From Amoebidium appalachense (lineage: Eukaryota > Ichthyosporea): DNA of 64,000 nucleotides. The DNA lies in assembly GCA_963693365.1 (NCBI GenBank), contig CAVNZM010000021.1:40867-104866 (forward strand), in the 5' to 3' direction. Below are positions 1 through 7,404 of the stretch, one piece after another. Under the pieces are notes generated by a model. The model was not told the origin of the DNA and did no database searches. It saw only the letters and a list, made by a program, of their open reading frames with translations. Positions within the stretch are counted from its first letter, which is position 1; each line of letters starts with the position of its first letter. The position numbers and the translations under genes are program-made.

Positions 1-14
1 AGGTAGTCGTCCAT
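1..14 (-). CDS. 5' end of a gene running off the left edge
   Basis: Only the first codons (M-D-D-Y) are inside the window, so no function can be given. The start is proposed because a canonical TATATAAG lies on the same strand about 42 bases upstream (56-63), the arrangement seen before other genes of this block. Confidence 0.3.
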
Positions 15-55
15 GTTACCAGGGGGCGGAATGAAAGGACGGGAGCGGGGAGGGG

Positions 56-63
56 CTTATATA
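56..63 (-). promoter_or_regulatory. TATA box TATATAAG
   Basis: Exact TATATAAG read on the minus strand, pointing at the ATG at position 14. The same octamer precedes the genes at 1919 and 3019 and the retroelement gag at 51280. Confidence 0.45.
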
Positions 64-107
64 CCTGGGACGCACAAGGGATTTGAATTCGTTGTAGACG
101 GCATCTG

Positions 108-362
108 ATGTTTCTACGAAGCCTTCCACAGTTCTATGTAAAGCCCTACCGAGTGGACTTTTTTTTCCCACATGTAAATCTGGTGGTGGAGTGTGATGAG
201 CACAACCACGATGACCGCGACCCGATCTACGAGGAAGAGCGCCAGAACCACATCACCAAGCAATTGGGATGCAGGTGGCTACGATACAACCCACACGCAG
301 AAGACTTTATTGTGTACCGGGTTGTCAGTGATATTTTTGAGTTGGCGATGCTCGTGTTGTAA
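108..362 (+). CDS. BRO-type C-terminal nuclease module, probable gene fragment
   Basis: 84 residues. After a short lead-in comes a compact restriction-endonuclease-like fold pattern: YRVDFFFP, then VVECDEHNH followed by DRD, then LGCRWLRYNP. This resembles the DUF559/Vsr-like domain found at the C-terminus of BRO/MSV199 proteins in iridoviruses, ascoviruses and giant viruses. The Asp and Glu of VD and ECDE would be the metal ligands. The N-terminal BRO or MSV199 part is missing, and no convincing plus-strand TATA box precedes it, so it is probably the surviving tail of a larger gene; a stand-alone small nuclease is the alternative. A related BRO-type gene starts at 641. Confidence 0.55.
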   Translation: MFLRSLPQFYVKPYRVDFFFPHVNLVVECDEHNHDDRDPIYEEERQNHITKQLGCRWLRYNPHAEDFIVYRVVSDIFELAMLVL

Positions 363-399
363 CCTTGAAAAATTGACCACACCAAAACTGGTGACTCTC

Positions 400-487
400 A
401 GTAAGGTCGATTTGATTGGTGGAAACGGTGGGTGATGTATGACGTCATCGAGATGAATTCGGCCAATCACATCAACCTTACTGCCAG
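400..487. repeat. 20-bp inverted repeat, third copy at 857-876
   Basis: The arm AGTAAGGTCGATTTGATTGG (400-419) is mirrored at 463-482 and occurs again in direct orientation at 857-876 inside the BRO-type gene. Between the arms lies TGACGTCATCGA, which has a near match after the third copy. The shared GTAAGG start and CTGCCAG end suggest homologous introns or duplicated gene pieces. Confidence 0.6.
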
Positions 488-563
488 TAGGATTGAGAAT
501 CGCAAAGCGGTTTGCTGCTCATGAAATTCGTCACGACTTGCCCGTTCGGCAATTTGGCGAAGG

Positions 564-571
564 TATAAAAG
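564..571 (+). promoter_or_regulatory. TATA box TATAAAAG
   Basis: Lies 70 bases upstream of the ATG at 641. The surrounding context resembles the TATAAAAG at 30394. Confidence 0.5.
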
Positions 572-640
572 GAGTCGTGCGCGTCTGAATCATTCAGTCC
601 ACCCAAGGAGCCCTTCCAGCAACACGGATCCCGCATCAAC

Positions 641-1775
641 ATGGACAACCCTACCCCAGCCAGCATCAACATGGACAGCCTCGCCAAGCAGTTCCCCATG
701 TTCAAGAACGCCGGTATGCGAGTCGACCAGGCTACCAACAAGGCCAGCGTTCTGGACGCCATCGCGCTGGTGCTGGGGAATCGCAATGCCGCACACAAGG
801 CTTGGCATGACATGAAAATGACCAGTCAGAGCGCCCCAATCGTCAAACCTACCGGCAGTAAGGTTGACTTGATTGGGCAGAACTTACTTGAGTGACATCA
901 TCGACATTCGCCTGCCAGGCATGAGCAAGCCCACCCCGATGGCCCCCTTCAAGACCCTGCTCGAGATCATCTACCTGCTGCCCGGCAAGCGTGCGCACGA
1001 GGTGCGCCGCACCAGCGCGGCGTACATGTCGCGCCTGCTCGCCGGCGACCTGTCGCTCATCGACGACATCGAGGCCCGCTACGCCAACAGCACGCCCGAG
1101 GAGCGCGAGTTCTTCCGTAACGGCGTCGAGGAGACCCCCGAGCGCGCGGCCAAGCGCACGGCCCGCGAGGCGCAGCTGGAGGAGCTGGTGGCCGAGAAGA
1201 CCAAGCTGCTGAAGGTTGCCATGGAGCTGATGGACGAGCAGCGGCTGACCATTGCGCTGCGCAACGGGGCCATCCGCCAGATGCGCGAGCAGATCAACTC
1301 GGACCCCCACACGCTCAACGAGCGCGTGCTGCCCGATGACGTAGGCAAGTGTGCACTGGACGTCGGGTGCGAGGTGCTGCGCGCACGCCTGCTCAACTTT
1401 GCCAACAGCGTGGTGAGTGCGCTGTTCGCAGACCAGACATCAGGCGAGGCGTGGCTGATCCGCAAGTTCGTCAAGGACACCGTCGGTGTGAGCATCTGGG
1501 ACGAGAAGGAGGGGCGCGTGAGCGTGGTGCTTGCCCGCACGGCCTTGCAGGGAGCCATCAAGCGCCGGATCATCGAGGGGTGGAAGCGCAACGTCACCTA
1601 CTGCACGGAGATGACGGTGCTCGAGGCGTACACGGTGCTGAGTAGGGCACGGGACTGGCTGTGCCTGCACATGCCCAAGACGCAGCACACGCACAACTTC
1701 AGCGATGTGGTGGACCTCCTGGAGTCCAAGTACACGGGGGTCCAGCCGCTTGCCATGGAGCCGGCACTCGCTTGA
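641..1775 (+). CDS. BRO/MSV199-like protein, reading frame interrupted once
   Basis: The first frame (641-895) has an MSV199-like segment, SVLDAIALVLGNRNAAHKAW. The second frame (open from 873 to 1775) gives the matching downstream part: KPTPM, LLEIIYLLPGKRAHEVRR, then LAGDLSLIDDIEARY and a coiled coil around residues 70-130. In iridovirus, ascovirus and giant virus relatives these two blocks form one protein, so I treat them as one gene. They can be joined by removing a GT-AG segment at 858-918, which restores frame; otherwise a frameshift has broken the gene. The start is the ATG 70 bases after TATAAAAG. BRO proteins bind DNA and are thought to affect host transcription; the role here is inferred only. 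No nuclease domain follows, unlike the fragment at 108-362. Confidence 0.6.
858..918 (+). other. candidate 61-base spliceosomal intron
   Basis: Begins GTAAGG and ends CCTGCCAG after a pyrimidine-leaning stretch. Removing it joins the MSV199-like block to the following block in frame and gives ...KPTG-S-MSKPTPM..., close to the spacing of family members. A homologous sequence stands at 401-487. Confidence 0.4.
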
Positions 1776-1889
1776 CCTGGGTAGTTTTGGTAGACAAATC
1801 TAGATTAAAGGTCGTTGCCTGTTCCCTGTTGTGTCTGGGTATTTGCAAGCTGTGCCAATGCAAACCCTCTATGAGTTATTGATAATTAT

Positions 1890-1897
1890 TATATAAG
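1890..1897 (+). promoter_or_regulatory. TATA box TATATAAG
   Basis: Exact octamer in an AT-rich patch; the ATG follows 22 bases after its end, so the leader must be very short. Confidence 0.55.
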
Positions 1898-1918
1898 GGT
1901 AAATCAGAAACAGGCACC

Positions 1919-2953
1919 ATGGCCTCGAATAAGGAAGGACACAGTATACCAATGCATGTTCAGGTAATCGTAGATAAAGTGCAGAGTATATTAAAGGACC
2001 TCGAAGCCCGGGTCAAACGAGAAGCCTCTGGCACCACACAAGCCATCATCGAAACCTTGTCAAATATGCTACCCCTATTAATAAAGATCGTGGAACCTAG
2101 TTCTATAGAGCTGCTCAAACCTCAAATCGACAATCTTGCAACAGAGTCAACAAACCTCGAGACCGCTCGTAAAGCCCTCGACAGCTTCAGCGATTTGGTC
2201 AGAGAAACCCGAAACGTTGCTCTCGCCAGATTGAGTACCGAAGGGATTACAGACACAGTGAAGAAGGAAACAGCAGCCATTGAAAAGACACTGGGGGATC
2301 TCATGAGTGGTTTTGATAACAACCAGTCCCTCATCGAAGCAATTGGTTTATCAGAAAGTAACAACGTACAGTTGAAGCGAAAATTGGATGAGGTAATACT
2401 CAGCAACAACCCAGGGCCGACACGGACGTCCGCAGCAGACTATCGATACAAACCTAGGGATTCAGATACCTGGATGGCGACATTTGTTGACATCTACAAC
2501 GGAAAGGTGTTCGTCCAAGGGCACTCACCCTGGGTTTTGTGCGATGGGATTATCAGGAGGGCTATTTTTTCTGGCCTGATGGTGTTCCAAGGGGAGACCG
2601 GCACCAACTGCTGGGTACTGAAAATCCCTGGATCAACCAGGTATATAGTCATTCCCCTTCAGCGCTGCAACGCAAAAAAGATCGAGATTTTCGAGGGTGC
2701 GACCTTCTCGGAGACATCAGTAGACGTGCTTCTGTTTGCAGGAGATCCCGACTTTGCTTATGCGTGCATCCTGGCCTACCAACATGCTCTTGCCGGGCTA
2801 TGGACGATAGCACAAGTTACAACAAATTGTTTTGCACAGGCGTATGGTCAAGGAAAGGTGGACGATGTCAAAGTCGCTGACGAAAAGGGAGACGAATTGT
2901 TTGATGATACACAGGCTGTCCATGGCTACATACAGGCATTGCACTCATCCTAA
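1919..2953 (+). CDS. unrecognised 344-residue protein, helical N-terminus and beta-rich C-terminus
   Basis: I do not recognise a family. Residues 1-165 are strongly helical with coiled-coil character and no Trp or Cys, reminiscent of a spacer or oligomerisation region. Residues about 175-300 are rich in alternating hydrophobic, aromatic and glycine residues (for example DTWMATFVDIYNGKVFVQG), suggesting a beta domain. No signal peptide or membrane span is seen. The start is the ATG directly after TATATAAG. The stop is 65 bases before the next start and another TATATAAG lies in that gap, so each gene appears to have its own promoter. Confidence 0.7.
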   Translation: MASNKEGHSIPMHVQVIVDKVQSILKDLEARVKREASGTTQAIIETLSNMLPLLIKIVEPSSIELLKPQIDNLATESTNLETARKALDSFSDLVRETRNVALARLSTEGITDTVKKETAAIEKTLGDLMSGFDNNQSLIEAIGLSESNNVQLKRKLDEVILSNNPGPTRTSAADYRYKPRDSDTWMATFVDIYNGKVFVQGHSPWVLCDGIIRRAIFSGLMVFQGETGTNCWVLKIPGSTRYIVIPLQRCNAKKIEIFEGATFSETSVDVLLFAGDPDFAYACILAYQHALAGLWTIAQVTTNCFAQAYGQGKVDDVKVADEKGDELFDDTQAVHGYIQALHSS

Positions 2954-2965
2954 AGGGTCGGCAGG

Positions 2966-2973
2966 TATATAAG
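2966..2973 (+). promoter_or_regulatory. TATA box TATATAAG
   Basis: Lies 45 bases before the ATG at 3019 and supports that ATG over the in-frame GTG at 2980. Confidence 0.55.
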
Positions 2974-3018
2974 GTCGACGTGTTACATCCAACCTTCACA
3001 TTTCAACGATCCTTTGGA

Positions 3019-4320
3019 ATGAACCAGTGGACGACTGTCGAATCAGCATCCGTGGCCCATGTGCTGACATGCGAACGCATAACATATGCAAACCTGGATC
3101 GCAGCATCACAGGGCTGGGGGTGGTGGATGGTATACTGTACATGGCTGTGGAACACCTTGTCTTCCAAGTCAACGACATCGGGCGTATAACAAACAGAAG
3201 TGCAGATCTCAATCCAGGTAAACGAATCAAAGCGATACGGACTATTGTCCCTTCGGACAGGACACTCGTACATCCCGTCTTGGTAGGCAGGTCTGGGAAC
3301 CCTACCGAGTACATGGTCCTCGACAACTCCTCCCCAGGCACCATTCACGCGCATCAAGTGGGATATGTCGACGATATTCAACAGCTTTACCTTGAGGGCG
3401 GGGTACCGGTATATTCTCCTCGCCCTCCTATGCCCATCCGCGACCTGTCGCCAATGATAGGCGGTGCGTGGTGCTGCAACCACATGTCCACGCGCGGCTA
3501 TCACAAATACAACAGGGAGGAAACCACGAGCTGGATATTCGATACGACCACACAGTGTGTCTTTGAGGTATCGGTACACGGGGTCGGTTATGTAGCGGGG
3601 CCGTTCACCACGGTCCTTGGTGAATCCCAGGCAGCCGTACACATTGCAGTGTCTGGTCCAGTTGTTTTCCTGGCTTCGGGAACCAGCTTGTACCGAATAA
3701 CTCGGCAAACGCTGTTCGGCTATGCCTCTCAACCATCACACCACAGGCGTGTTCTTGTCGAGTTTCCCGGTGGAAGGCACATAAAACTGTTGGATGGCAG
3801 CGTACGTGTGTGCGGGGAACTCCTCTCCCATACAAACGATTTCTTCAGGGTGCTCCTTGGCGCAGCCTACCTCGAGCACACCAAAGGGCCCCGATTGGCA
3901 GTCACCCATCTGGCATTTTACTGTATTCTGCAATATCTTCACCTGGGGAATATCGAACTGCCGCTCGAGGACAAGTTCACGCTCTCCAACCTTCTCCAGC
4001 TCGCCGAATTCGCATGGTTCATTGGGGAGGAGAACCTTAGCCGAGCCACCCTCTATCGTCTTCTGTCCCACAGAAACGGCCCCAACAGGCGCGTCTCGTT
4101 ACACGATGCAGAACCCCCAGACTGGTACGGAGTTTTGGCGCGCATCAACCACGCGAGCCTTCCGGCAGAAGAACTGGCACTGCCGTTTTTCAAGCACATC
4201 TTTGCGCTCCTGCTGCTCCTGAACACGCGTGCGTGCGTGCCCGACAGCGCCCTGCCGGATGAGGTGACGCGCGCGGACCTGTTGTATCTCCACAACACGC
4301 CCTACCGACACATGTATTGA
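3019..4320 (+). CDS. BTB/POZ-like protein with an N-terminal beta-propeller-like region
   Basis: 433 residues. Residues about 20-245 consist of short beta repeats with GLGVVDGILYMAV-like strands, as in a propeller. Residues about 254-360 resemble a BTB fold: a HIKLLDGS strand, then LLSHTNDFFRVLLGAAYLE, then LAFYCILQYLHLGNIEL and FTLSNLLQLAEFAWF. BTB proteins commonly act as adaptors for cullin-3 ubiquitin ligases, and poxviruses and giant viruses encode them to redirect host ubiquitination; that role is inferred here. The usual order in poxviruses (BTB then Kelch) is reversed. The first ATG after the TATA box was chosen. Confidence 0.5.
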   Translation: MNQWTTVESASVAHVLTCERITYANLDRSITGLGVVDGILYMAVEHLVFQVNDIGRITNRSADLNPGKRIKAIRTIVPSDRTLVHPVLVGRSGNPTEYMVLDNSSPGTIHAHQVGYVDDIQQLYLEGGVPVYSPRPPMPIRDLSPMIGGAWCCNHMSTRGYHKYNREETTSWIFDTTTQCVFEVSVHGVGYVAGPFTTVLGESQAAVHIAVSGPVVFLASGTSLYRITRQTLFGYASQPSHHRRVLVEFPGGRHIKLLDGSVRVCGELLSHTNDFFRVLLGAAYLEHTKGPRLAVTHLAFYCILQYLHLGNIELPLEDKFTLSNLLQLAEFAWFIGEENLSRATLYRLLSHRNGPNRRVSLHDAEPPDWYGVLARINHASLPAEELALPFFKHIFALLLLLNTRACVPDSALPDEVTRADLLYLHNTPYRHMY

Positions 4321-4322
4321 CC

Positions 4323-4802
4323 ATGCGATGCGGTATACCCATGTGCAGCTTTATGGGCTGTGATTTATTTTCTGTTCCACTGGTAATGGGACGTCCTGGC
4401 ATGGAAATATCCTCTATTGACGGCCTGAAAGGTGTGCTCCGGGATTACACGACGCTCCACGCCCAGCTCAAGGAGCAGAGCGCACAAACCAAACCCATCA
4501 GCCGAAAACTGAACACGATAAAGAAGGCCATTCTCAAGTACATGTCCACCGAGAACGTGCGGTCACTGGAACTGCCCACCAAGGACCTGTTGATTCTCCA
4601 CGAGGCCGTCAAGAAGCCCTCGCTGAGCGAGAACTATCTGCGAAAGCAGTTCGAGGTGTACTTCAAGGACACCAAGCAGGCCAACGACCTCCTGGCATTT
4701 CTCTCCGCCGTCCCCGAGGAGGAGGTGGCCACCAAGCAGTCTCTAAAGCACATCGACAAGGACAACTACATCGAAACCGAGTCCGTTGTAGACGAAGAGT
4801 AG
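4323..4802 (+). CDS. small lysine-rich helical protein resembling giant-virus hypothetical families
   Basis: Up to 160 residues. The core is LKEQSAQTKPISRKLNTIKK followed by an AILKYM helix, a LELPTKDLLIL strand and a KKPSLSENYLRKQF segment. This pattern resembles small conserved NCLDV proteins of unknown function; the match is from general resemblance only. The start is uncertain: ATGs in frame occur at 4323, 4386 and 4401, and the conserved-looking part begins after 4401. It starts only two bases after the stop of the BTB-like gene. AATAAA at 4843-4848 would serve as its polyadenylation signal. Confidence 0.55.
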   Translation: MRCGIPMCSFMGCDLFSVPLVMGRPGMEISSIDGLKGVLRDYTTLHAQLKEQSAQTKPISRKLNTIKKAILKYMSTENVRSLELPTKDLLILHEAVKKPSLSENYLRKQFEVYFKDTKQANDLLAFLSAVPEEEVATKQSLKHIDKDNYIETESVVDEE

Positions 4803-4834
4803 GGGTGGATTTCTCTTCCCTCTGGCAGGGCAGT

Positions 4835-4848
4835 TTTATTCAAATAAA
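4835..4848. terminator. back-to-back polyadenylation signals for convergent genes
   Basis: AATAAA on the plus strand at 4843-4848 follows the gene ending at 4802, and AATAAA on the minus strand at 4835-4840 follows the gene ending at 4856. The two transcripts would overlap by a few dozen bases. Confidence 0.5.
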
Positions 4849-4855
4849 CACAGGA

Positions 4856-5089
4856 TCACACCATTCCGACCAATCTCAAAGGATATGTCGTAGTCACTGT
4901 CTCCCCCCCAGCCGTAGCCGTCCTGAATGGCAAACCCCACGTGTAGTCCCGCAGGTGGTATTCGGGCTCCCACAGCCCCCTTACTCTTTTTGCTTTTCGC
5001 GTTCTCTTTGCTCGGGCTCGTTTTGCCCGTCGCCGCGCGGCGGCTCGGGTGTTTCTGCAGCACTGCCTCGCCCCGGCCTTCCGTGACAT
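4856..5089 (-). CDS. small highly basic protein
   Basis: 77 residues. The N-terminal half is almost protamine-like, with RRRAKRARAKRTRKAKR near residue 30, followed by a neutral tail with WEPEYHLRDYTWG. It could condense DNA or go to the nucleus. The ATG at 5089 was preferred over 5122 because the latter overlaps the divergent start at 5117. An alternative frame (4836-5063) is also basic but opens only with GTG. A second basic protein of similar style is at 6868-7233. Confidence 0.45.
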   Translation of the reverse strand: MSRKAGARQCCRNTRAAARRRAKRARAKRTRKAKRVRGLWEPEYHLRDYTWGLPFRTATAGGETVTTTYPLRLVGMV

Positions 5090-5116
5090 TGTATATGCCC
5101 TACACCAAACGCCGCC

Positions 5117-5317
5117 ATGCACTCCTCCGACCCGTTTTCGCCAGCACTACAACAGCGCAAACCACAACACGTTCACACCGACCACAAGGGGAACCCGCAC
5201 TGGCTGAGCAGGTGGCTTCTGCTTGTCTACCTTGCCGTCCACCCCTATGTCCTTGTCTTCGTGCCGCTGCCCGTCCTGCAGTTCTTCCTGAACAGGATGA
5301 TCAAGAAGATCCCGTGA
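5117..5317 (+). CDS. small single-span membrane protein
   Basis: 66 residues. A hydrophilic N-terminus of about 28 residues precedes one long hydrophobic segment, WLLLVYLAVHPYVLVFVPL, and a short basic tail NRMIKKIP, which suggests a C-terminal anchor. Small proteins of this type are frequent in giant-virus virion membranes. It starts divergently from the basic protein gene and overlaps the end of the convergent exonuclease gene by 17 bases. No family is recognised. Confidence 0.45.
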   Translation: MHSSDPFSPALQQRKPQHVHTDHKGNPHWLSRWLLLVYLAVHPYVLVFVPLPVLQFFLNRMIKKIP

Positions 5318-5978
5318 GCGTGGTCGTGGTTGGTACCATGCACCTGCCCGGCTCATGCGGCTCCTCCTCCTCCCACGCCTGCAGCTCGTGGTCGGCGCGC
5401 ACGTCGAGCACCTTCCCCTGGAACGCCATCAGGCTGGGTCCGTTGTCCCTCCACCAGTTAGGATCTCGCACCACCTCGTCCACCCTCAGCGACCCGTCGC
5501 GTGGATCGTACTGCACAAAGTCCGCGACGTCCAGGTCCAGCACAAACAGCTGCGTCTGCACCTGCGCCAGGTAGTGTGCCGGGATCTCCTGGCCCTCCGT
5601 GAACCTGCGCCTGTAGGGCACCTTGATCTCCACCACGCGCCCGCAGAACGTCACCCTGTCGGGGCTTGCGCCCAGCCACCGGTGCACGGGATGCCGGACC
5701 AGCCCGAGGGGGAAACACGACCGACCTGTGCTCCGGGCGTACGCGTCGGCGGCCTCGTCCTCGTACCTGTGACCGAAACCCACAAAGACAGGGTCCACGC
5801 AGCGCCTCTCCAGGCCCGCCTTGTGCCGTATGAGGTCCTGGCGGGTCTCGTACGGGTTGACCCCCAGAGCCGCACCCACATCGGACGCAGTGAGCATGCA
5901 TGAGCGTTCCCTGAGCCAGTCCTGCGAGCCCTGCGGATACGGCAGCTCGTGTTGCTTCAGTCGAGCAATGAGATCCAT
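5301..5978 (-). CDS. YqaJ-like viral recombinase / lambda-type exonuclease
   Basis: 225 residues, near the usual size of YqaJ domains. The N-terminus has GSQDWLRERSCMLTASDVG, the typical start of the family. Catalytic PD-(D/E)XK residues are visible as SPDRV (about residue 106), EIKVP (about 117) and the Q of AQVQTQ (about 138). The family digests double-stranded DNA 5' to 3' and works in recombination and genome processing; many NCLDVs carry it. The start at 5978 places a TATTAAAG element about 30 bases upstream, inside the end of the protease gene. The 65-residue C-terminal tail is acidic and ends TTTTLTGSS. Confidence 0.8.
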   Translation of the reverse strand: MDLIARLKQHELPYPQGSQDWLRERSCMLTASDVGAALGVNPYETRQDLIRHKAGLERRCVDPVFVGFGHRYEDEAADAYARSTGRSCFPLGLVRHPVHRWLGASPDRVTFCGRVVEIKVPYRRRFTEGQEIPAHYLAQVQTQLFVLDLDVADFVQYDPRDGSLRVDEVVRDPNWWRDNGPSLMAFQGKVLDVRADHELQAWEEEEPHEPGRCMVPTTTTLTGSS

Positions 5979-6006
5979 TGTGACGGGCACTGCCCATCCA
6001 GCTTCT

Positions 6007-6717
6007 TTAATACCCGCGCGCATCCGCCTCCAGGGCGGCCGCAATAGACACGGCTATCCCAATAAACACCTCCCTGCCATTCATGCGGTACCTGCGCCTC
6101 GTGACTATGCCTATCAGACACCCACGCAGGTCCACAAGGGGCCCTCCCGAATTCCCGCGGTCAACGGCCCCGCTGAACACAAGTTCCTGGGTGGAACCCT
6201 GCACATCCAAGAGCGTCCCCACACTGAACTGCACACCCCTGTACCCCGAAGGGAGACCGATGGCCAGGACGGACATGCCAGGGGCAGCGGGGGTTGCATA
6301 GTAGCGACAAAAGCGGTCGTCGTGCATCCCATGTGCGTACACCGAATGGAGGATGGCAAAGTCGTGCTCGGCGCTCCTGTATCGGACAGTGGCGTTGGAT
6401 ACGGTGCCGTCCGGGAACACGACGGCCAGCTGGTCTGGGTGCCTGGTGGGGGGGCCGTGCGCACACGTAAGCACAAACACCCCGTGGCCTGTCCCGTCCG
6501 GTATGTATGTCCCCGATGTCCAACCGACGCCCGTAACCGCATGCGTCACCCTCACAATGTGGCTGTGTGCGAGATGTGCAACATCGGGGTAGCGGTCTAT
6601 GTTGGCCACTCCTTCATAGGCAAACAGCACGCTGCCATCTCCAGAACCGTAGCGGGACAACGTCTGGGCACGTATCTTACACCCAAGAAGAAGCAAGAAC
6701 AGACAAAAGACACGCAT
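6007..6717 (-). CDS. secreted trypsin-like serine protease
   Basis: 236 residues. The chosen ATG opens a clear signal peptide (MRVFCLFLLLLGCKIRA, cleavage before QT). The catalytic triad is complete: His in LTCAHG (about residue 84), Asp in HDFAIL (about 119) and Ser in GNSGGPL (about 187). The layout with no PDZ domain resembles HtrA-like or S1-type secreted proteases. It would act in the secretory path or outside the cell. Upstream in-frame ATGs (to 6801) would bury the signal peptide and overlap the TATA-like CATAAATG near 6785. CCAAT elements lie just upstream. It ends 28 bases before the exonuclease start, in the same direction. Confidence 0.85.
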   Translation of the reverse strand: MRVFCLFLLLLGCKIRAQTLSRYGSGDGSVLFAYEGVANIDRYPDVAHLAHSHIVRVTHAVTGVGWTSGTYIPDGTGHGVFVLTCAHGPPTRHPDQLAVVFPDGTVSNATVRYRSAEHDFAILHSVYAHGMHDDRFCRYYATPAAPGMSVLAIGLPSGYRGVQFSVGTLLDVQGSTQELVFSGAVDRGNSGGPLVDLRGCLIGIVTRRRYRMNGREVFIGIAVSIAAALEADARGY

Positions 6718-6784
6718 GTTCGCGATCCGCACTTCAGGCCGGACTGGCCGTGCCGGCGCGATCCGGATCGAAGTAAGGAACCCC

Positions 6785-6860
6785 GCATTTATGCCAGCCA
6801 ATCAGATCGGTCGACCCATGCCGACCAATCGGATCGCGCGCACCGATTCAATTTGATTAG
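6785..6860 (-). promoter_or_regulatory. CCAAT-containing promoter region of the protease gene
   Basis: CCAATCA at 6798-6804 and CCAATCG at 6825-6831 (plus-strand reading) with GATCGG spacers and a TATA-like element near 6785. Similar CCAATCA boxes stand before the MYND gene and in the copia LTR. Confidence 0.4.
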
Positions 6861-6867
6861 ATCCAGA

Positions 6868-7233
6868 TCAAAACTCCGGTTCGGCTACGTCATGGATGTT
6901 TTGGCATGGCCTCCCGGTTTCGCCGGGGCCCACATTGTATCCACACCCTGAAGCCCTCGAGGTGGTGCGCATGGGTGGGTCATACTTGGTGGAGGGGGCG
7001 CTTGGAGATGTGCGCTGCCTGTCATCATAAAAGCGGGAAGGCAGCACGAGGTACTTGGTGCGCCACTGCGCCCTGTACCGATGGCGCCTGCGCTCTCTGT
7101 CGCCGCGCGAGCTACGCCGCTTGGCCGGCCGTCTGTGGGTGTGCCTGCCTGAGCAACGCTTCTTTCCCTTCCGTTTCTTGCAGGTTTTAGCCGTGGAGGA
7201 GTGACGGCGGCGGGTCATGGTTCTTGCATGCAT
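6868..7233 (-). CDS. basic, arginine-rich protein
   Basis: 121 residues. The first 75 are strongly basic (KKRKGKKR, RRPAKRRSSRGDRERRRHR), followed by a neutral tail with YLVLPSRFYDDRQ and CGYNVGPGETG. It may be a DNA-binding or nucleolar protein; no family is recognised. The ATG at 7233 was chosen because sequence upstream of it is low in coding character; a second ATG lies at 7218. The gene lies between the protease promoter and the coiled-coil gene ending at 7405. Confidence 0.45.
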   Translation of the reverse strand: MHARTMTRRRHSSTAKTCKKRKGKKRCSGRHTHRRPAKRRSSRGDRERRRHRYRAQWRTKYLVLPSRFYDDRQRTSPSAPSTKYDPPMRTTSRASGCGYNVGPGETGRPCQNIHDVAEPEF

Positions 7234-7404
7234 TTTCGGCGCCGGCGCCCATTTTGCTGCCGAATACGAGCCAATAAAGGCCGTGTGGTTATGGTGAATG
7301 GACGTGGTGGTGCTAGAGGAAAAAAGACTGTGTTTTTTCTTCTGTGTATTACGTGATGTCAAGGAAGCGCGCAACACTGCAATAAACAGCTGTTTTTTGG
7401 TTGC

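Noticed and set aside
858-880. A 23-base mini-intron GTAAGG...GGGCAG in the BRO-type gene
   Set aside because: Removing it does not restore the frame; the next codons run into a stop. The 61-base version does restore frame.
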